This document shows, in pieces, positions 7,055-9,133 of a stretch of 9,133 nt of DNA. Positions within the stretch are counted from its first letter, which is position 1. Each line of letters begins with the position of its first letter. The stretch comes from Bacillota bacterium (GTDB lineage Bacteria; Bacillota; Limnochordia; Limnochordales; ZCTH02-B6): positions 1 through 9,133 of the forward strand of contig PKQR01000091.1 of assembly GCA_017578085.1 (NCBI GenBank), written 5' to 3'. The position numbers and the translations under genes were made by a program. The notes under the pieces were generated by a model, which saw nothing but the letters and a program-made list of their open reading frames with translations, made no database searches and was not told the origin of the DNA.

Positions 7055-7699
7055 TCAAATTCTTGCAACACACCGTACAACCTGTATCTCGAGGGGCGTC
7101 CCCGGCTCGGCCAGCCCGCTCAGATCATACTCCACGCCCGCGACCAGCAGACGGTGCTCCGTCCAGGGCATGGGCCGCAGCACCAGGCGCGGCACGGGCA
7201 CCGCTAGCCCCTCGATGACGAACCGGTCTGCAAGCCGCACAAACCGGGCGCCCGGCGGAGCGTCCGCAGGCAATCCGGCCCCGAACGACCGGTACTCCGT
7301 CGCCACCAAGACGAGGCCGGCCGCCGGCGGCTCGCCCGGTTCGAACCATTCCACCACCGGGCTCTTTTCCACTGAATGCTGGAAAACGATGCCCAGCCGG
7401 GGTTTGCTGCAACCGGCGGGTACCTGCAGCAATGGCGGACCAGCGGGCTCGGTCACCGCTGGAAGGACCTCCACCAGCCACTGCCCCGGCCCGCACCCGA
7501 GCTCCCCTTCGCTCCCCGCTGCCCGCACCGCGTCGCGCCCGGCCGCGGCAAAGGCGGCCACGGCCGCAAGCATCAGGACGAGAAGCGCTGCCCGGCGCCG
7601 TGTGCGGGCTTGTCCCCGCAACCCCTCAGGCACGGCCAGGGTGGGGAGGCCCGCAGACCCCCCCACCCCGCGCGGGCAACGGGCCGCTGGGCGGTGCAC
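7055..7699 (-). CDS. DUF1850 domain protein of the TAXI-TRAP operon
   Basis: This 214-residue protein has an Arg-rich segment (RTRRR, 32-36), then one hydrophobic segment (AALLVLMLAAVAAFAAA, 37-53) and an extracytoplasmic domain. The domain holds the DUF1850 marks HSVEKSPVVEWF (108-119), ATEYRSFGAGLP (133-144) and a C-terminal LVAGVEYDLSGL. DUF1850 genes are recurrently found next to TAXI receptors and fused TRAP permeases, but their task is not established; a receptor-permease accessory role is inferred. The start is uncertain. The GTG at 7699 comes 5 nt after the TAA of the receptor gene, which fits translational coupling, but it has no good ribosome binding site and leaves about 36 residues before the membrane segment. 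In-frame GTG codons at residues 12 and 23 and a TTG at residue 27 are alternatives. The hydrophobic segment may be a signal peptide or an anchor. Confidence 0.85.
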   Translation of the reverse strand: MHRPAARCPRGVGGSAGLPTLAVPEGLRGQARTRRRAALLVLMLAAVAAFAAAGRDAVRAAGSEGELGCGPGQWLVEVLPAVTEPAGPPLLQVPAGCSKPRLGIVFQHSVEKSPVVEWFEPGEPPAAGLVLVATEYRSFGAGLPADAPPGARFVRLADRFVIEGLAVPVPRLVLRPMPWTEHRLLVAGVEYDLSGLAEPGTPLEIQVVRCVARI

Positions 7700-7704
7700 C
7701 CCGA

Positions 7705-8676
7705 TTAGCGGCCAACCTCCGCGTAGTAGCGGGCGGCGCCGGGGTGCAGCTCGATGGGCATGCCGTCCAGCGCGGTCTCCAAGCTGATCAGGCGGCCGGC
7801 AGCGTGGGCGGCGGCCATCCGGTCGAGGTGGCTGAAGAAGGCCTTGGTCATGTTGTAGACCAGGTCCTCGCTCAGGTCGGCCCGCGCGACCAGCATGGCC
7901 TTGACGGCCACGGTATGCACGTCGTGGTTCACGCCGCGGTAGGTGCCGCCCGGGATGACGACGCCCGTGTAGAACGGATAGTCGGCGCGGAGCTTCTCCA
8001 GCAGATCAGCGCCGATGGGCACGATCACAATGTCCCGCTGCGCGGCGATGTCCTGGATGGCCGCGGTCGGGATACCCGCCGTCACGAAGGCCGCTTCGAT
8101 GTGGCCATCCCGCAGATTGTTGGCGGCCTCGGCGAAGGACAGGTACCGCACGGTGATGTCGTTATAGGTCAAACCAGCCGCAGCCAAGATCTGGCGGGCG
8201 TTGGCCTCAGTGCCCGATCCGGCGTCGCCCACAGCCACCCGCTTCCCCCGCAGGTCAGCGATGGACCGGATGCCCGCGTCGGCCCGGGCCACCAACTGGA
8301 TCACTTCAGGATACAGCGTGGTGATGCCCCGCAGGTTGCCGATGCGGTTCTGGAACATCTCCTGGGCGTTGGCGGCGTAGAAGGCGATGTCGTTCTGGAT
8401 CAGCGCCAGCTCCACCTGGCCCTGGGCGATCATGTTGACGTTGGCCACCGAAGCACCCGTGGCCTGGACGCTCACATTGACGCCCCGGACGTTCTGGTTG
8501 AAGATCTCCGCCATCGCGCCGCCCAGCGGGTAGTAGACCCCCGCGGTGCCACCGGTGGCGATGGTGATGAACTGCGTCCGCTGCGCGAACACCGTCACCG
8601 CGGACGAGGCGATGAGCAGTGCGACCAGCACGACGCCCATCAGCCTCACGTAGCGAGCACGAAAGTGACCCCTCAT
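7705..8676 (-). CDS. TAXI family TRAP transporter solute-binding receptor
   Basis: This 323-residue receptor binds the substrate outside the membrane and delivers it to the fused permease. The signal peptide covers residues 1-31 (basic RGHFRARYVR, hydrophobic VVLVALLIASSAV, cleavage after VFA); no lipobox is present. The mature protein opens with FITIATGGTAGVYYPLGGAM (36-55), diagnostic for TAXI receptors, followed by VQATGASVANV, VELALIQNDIAFYA (88-101), SIADLRGKRVAVGDAGSGTE and FVTAGIPT. The ATG at 8676 is chosen because AGGGGG lies 7 nt upstream and the signal peptide begins there. The frame stays open back to 8958, but that extension would run through the terminator and tRNA and is not coding. 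It is the first gene of the receptor-DUF1850-permease operon. The ligand is unknown; characterised TRAP ligands include C4-dicarboxylates, glutamate and other organic anions. Confidence 0.95.
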   Translation of the reverse strand: MRGHFRARYVRLMGVVLVALLIASSAVTVFAQRTQFITIATGGTAGVYYPLGGAMAEIFNQNVRGVNVSVQATGASVANVNMIAQGQVELALIQNDIAFYAANAQEMFQNRIGNLRGITTLYPEVIQLVARADAGIRSIADLRGKRVAVGDAGSGTEANARQILAAAGLTYNDITVRYLSFAEAANNLRDGHIEAAFVTAGIPTAAIQDIAAQRDIVIVPIGADLLEKLRADYPFYTGVVIPGGTYRGVNHDVHTVAVKAMLVARADLSEDLVYNMTKAFFSHLDRMAAAHAAGRLISLETALDGMPIELHPGAARYYAEVGR

Positions 8677-8692
8677 CCTTCTTCCCCCTTCG

Positions 8693-8704
8693 AAGTAATT
8701 ACTT
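8693..8704. promoter_or_regulatory. Perfect 12-bp AT-rich palindrome before the TAXI receptor gene
   Basis: AAGTAATTACTT is a perfect palindrome, 16 nt upstream of the receptor ATG and next to its ribosome binding site. It stands out in GC-rich DNA and looks like an operator half-site pair. No regulator is encoded nearby, so the function is a guess. Confidence 0.4.
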
Positions 8705-8714
8705 ACAAAACCCC

Positions 8715-8765
8715 GCGGCTGAACCGCCGGGCACGCGGCCTGCCCGCGCGAATTTAAAAACTTCG
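8715..8765. other. Leader region of the TAXI-TRAP operon with small inverted repeats
   Basis: Within the 217-nt gap between the tRNA terminator and the receptor gene there are GCGG/CCGC (8715-8727), GGGCA/TGCCC (8729-8745) and an imperfect AT-rich palindrome bounded by CGAA and TTCG (8749-8765). The operon promoter must lie in this gap, but I see no convincing -35/-10 pair. The remaining bases up to 8887 hold nothing recognisable. Confidence 0.35.
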
Positions 8766-8887
8766 CTGGATAACTAACGGGTCCTGCCCTTGGGAGGAAC
8801 GACAACTTGTGGAAAACAGCGAAACCAGCCCGTCTCCGCGCCCGGATAGAGGGAATCAACACGCTCCCCGCCTGCATAACGCGAGTG

Positions 8888-8929
8888 AAAACAAAAGGTG
8901 GCCTGGAGATGTTTCTCCAGGCCACCTTT
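8888..8929 (-). terminator. Rho-independent terminator of the 5S-tRNA-Asn transcript
   Basis: Two perfect 16-base arms (8929-8914 and 8909-8894, minus-strand AAAGGTGGCCTGGAGA type) enclose a 4-nt loop. The descending arm ends in TTT and is followed by TGTTTT on the minus strand. The stem starts at the terminal A of the tRNA CCA, so there is no spacer between the tRNA and the terminator. Confidence 0.92.
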
Positions 8930-9003
8930 GGCTCCTCGGGCAGGATTCGAACCTGCAACCACTCGGTTAACAGCCGAGCGCTCTACCATTGAGCTACCGA
9001 GGA
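8929..9003 (-). tRNA. tRNA-Asn (anticodon GTT)
   Basis: This 75-nt tRNA has a complete cloverleaf: acceptor TCCTCGG paired with CCGAGGA, D stem GCTC/GAGC with loop AATGGTA, anticodon stem CTCGG/CCGAG with loop CTGTTAA, a 5-nt variable loop TGGTT, and T stem GCAGG/CCTGC with loop TTCGAAT. The anticodon GTT sits at 8971-8969. The discriminator is G and the CCA end is encoded (8931-8929). It lies 10 nt downstream of 5S rRNA, the usual Bacillota arrangement at the end of an rRNA operon, so it is probably cotranscribed. Confidence 0.97.
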
Positions 9004-9013
9004 ATAAAAAGTT

Positions 9014-9131
9014 TTCCGGCGCGGACCTACTCTCCCACCCGGTTGCCCGGGCAGTACCATCGGCGCTGGAGGGCTTAACGGCCGTGTTCGGAATGGGAAC
9101 GGGTGTTTCCCCTCCGCTATACGCACCGGAA
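9014..9131 (-). rRNA. rrf: 5S ribosomal RNA
   Basis: About 118 nt with a 10-bp terminal helix (TTCCGGTGCG at the 5' end pairing with CGCGCCGGAA at the 3' end). Conserved 5S segments include ACACCCGTTCCCATTCCGAA, CACGG, GTTAAGCCC and GGGTGGGAGAGTAGGT. The 5' end is only 2 nt from the window edge, and the helix could extend by up to two more A-T pairs, so the exact ends may shift by 1-2 nt. The gene is probably the last rRNA of an operon whose 16S and 23S genes lie to the right. Confidence 0.96.
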
Positions 9132-9133
9132 AA

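Noticed and set aside
7432..8757. Plus-strand open frame of 441 codons over the DUF1850 and TAXI receptor genes
   Set aside because: It spans two well-supported minus-strand genes and their junction, and reads as a low-complexity antisense translation.
8677..8958. Upstream extension of the TAXI receptor frame
   Set aside because: It would translate through the terminator and part of tRNA-Asn; the ATG at 8676 has a good ribosome binding site and starts a proper signal peptide.
8807..8992. Small plus-strand open frame across the tRNA terminator and tRNA
   Set aside because: It overlaps a structured RNA gene and its terminator, and has no ribosome binding site or recognisable product.
1..9133. 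Mobile element, phage, defence system or CRISPR array
   Set aside because: No transposase, integrase or toxin-like gene, no regularly spaced direct repeats and no terminal inverted repeats were seen; gene content is rRNA/tRNA and transporters.

Overview
The window looks like chromosomal DNA of a GC-rich Bacillota-type (high-GC Firmicute) bacterium. Evidence: strong AGGAGG-type ribosome binding sites, frequent GTG/TTG starts, a 5S rRNA followed 10 nt later by tRNA-Asn, and an iron-siderophore importer with the gene order and sequence character of Bacillus yclNOPQ. The exact lineage cannot be fixed from this window. Both solute-binding proteins have plain signal peptides without a lipobox cysteine, which is unusual for a single-membrane Firmicute.

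Everything supported is on the minus strand, so the window reads from right to left. (1) 9131-8929: 5S rRNA and tRNA-Asn(GTT), the probable tail of an rRNA operon, closed by a strong terminator (8929-8888) whose stem begins at the last base of the tRNA CCA. (2) 8676-4982: a TAXI-type TRAP transporter operon made of a periplasmic/extracytoplasmic receptor, a DUF1850 protein and a fused DctQ-DctM-like permease, closed by a terminator at 4915-4882. (3) 4814-4761: a sigma-A-type promoter with a DtxR/IdeR-like inverted repeat over the predicted transcription start. (4) 4664-926: an iron-siderophore ABC importer (permease, permease, ATPase, binding protein) with overlapping or closely packed genes. 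The binding protein keeps the His, Tyr and Arg residues that in CeuE-type proteins hold ferric bis-catecholates. (5) 896-861: a GNRA-capped hairpin with a weak U tract. (6) 845-1: a multipass DUF418/DUF1624-like (HGSNAT-type) acyltransferase homolog, cut by the left window edge.

The importer should bring a ferric catecholate-type siderophore into the cytoplasm under iron-dependent repression. The TAXI-TRAP system should import an unidentified organic anion using an ion gradient. I see no transposase, phage gene, CRISPR array or clear new defence system. The least explained items are the DUF1850 protein, the metalloregulator box, a perfect 12-bp AT palindrome before the TRAP receptor gene, and the acyltransferase gene behind the iron importer.
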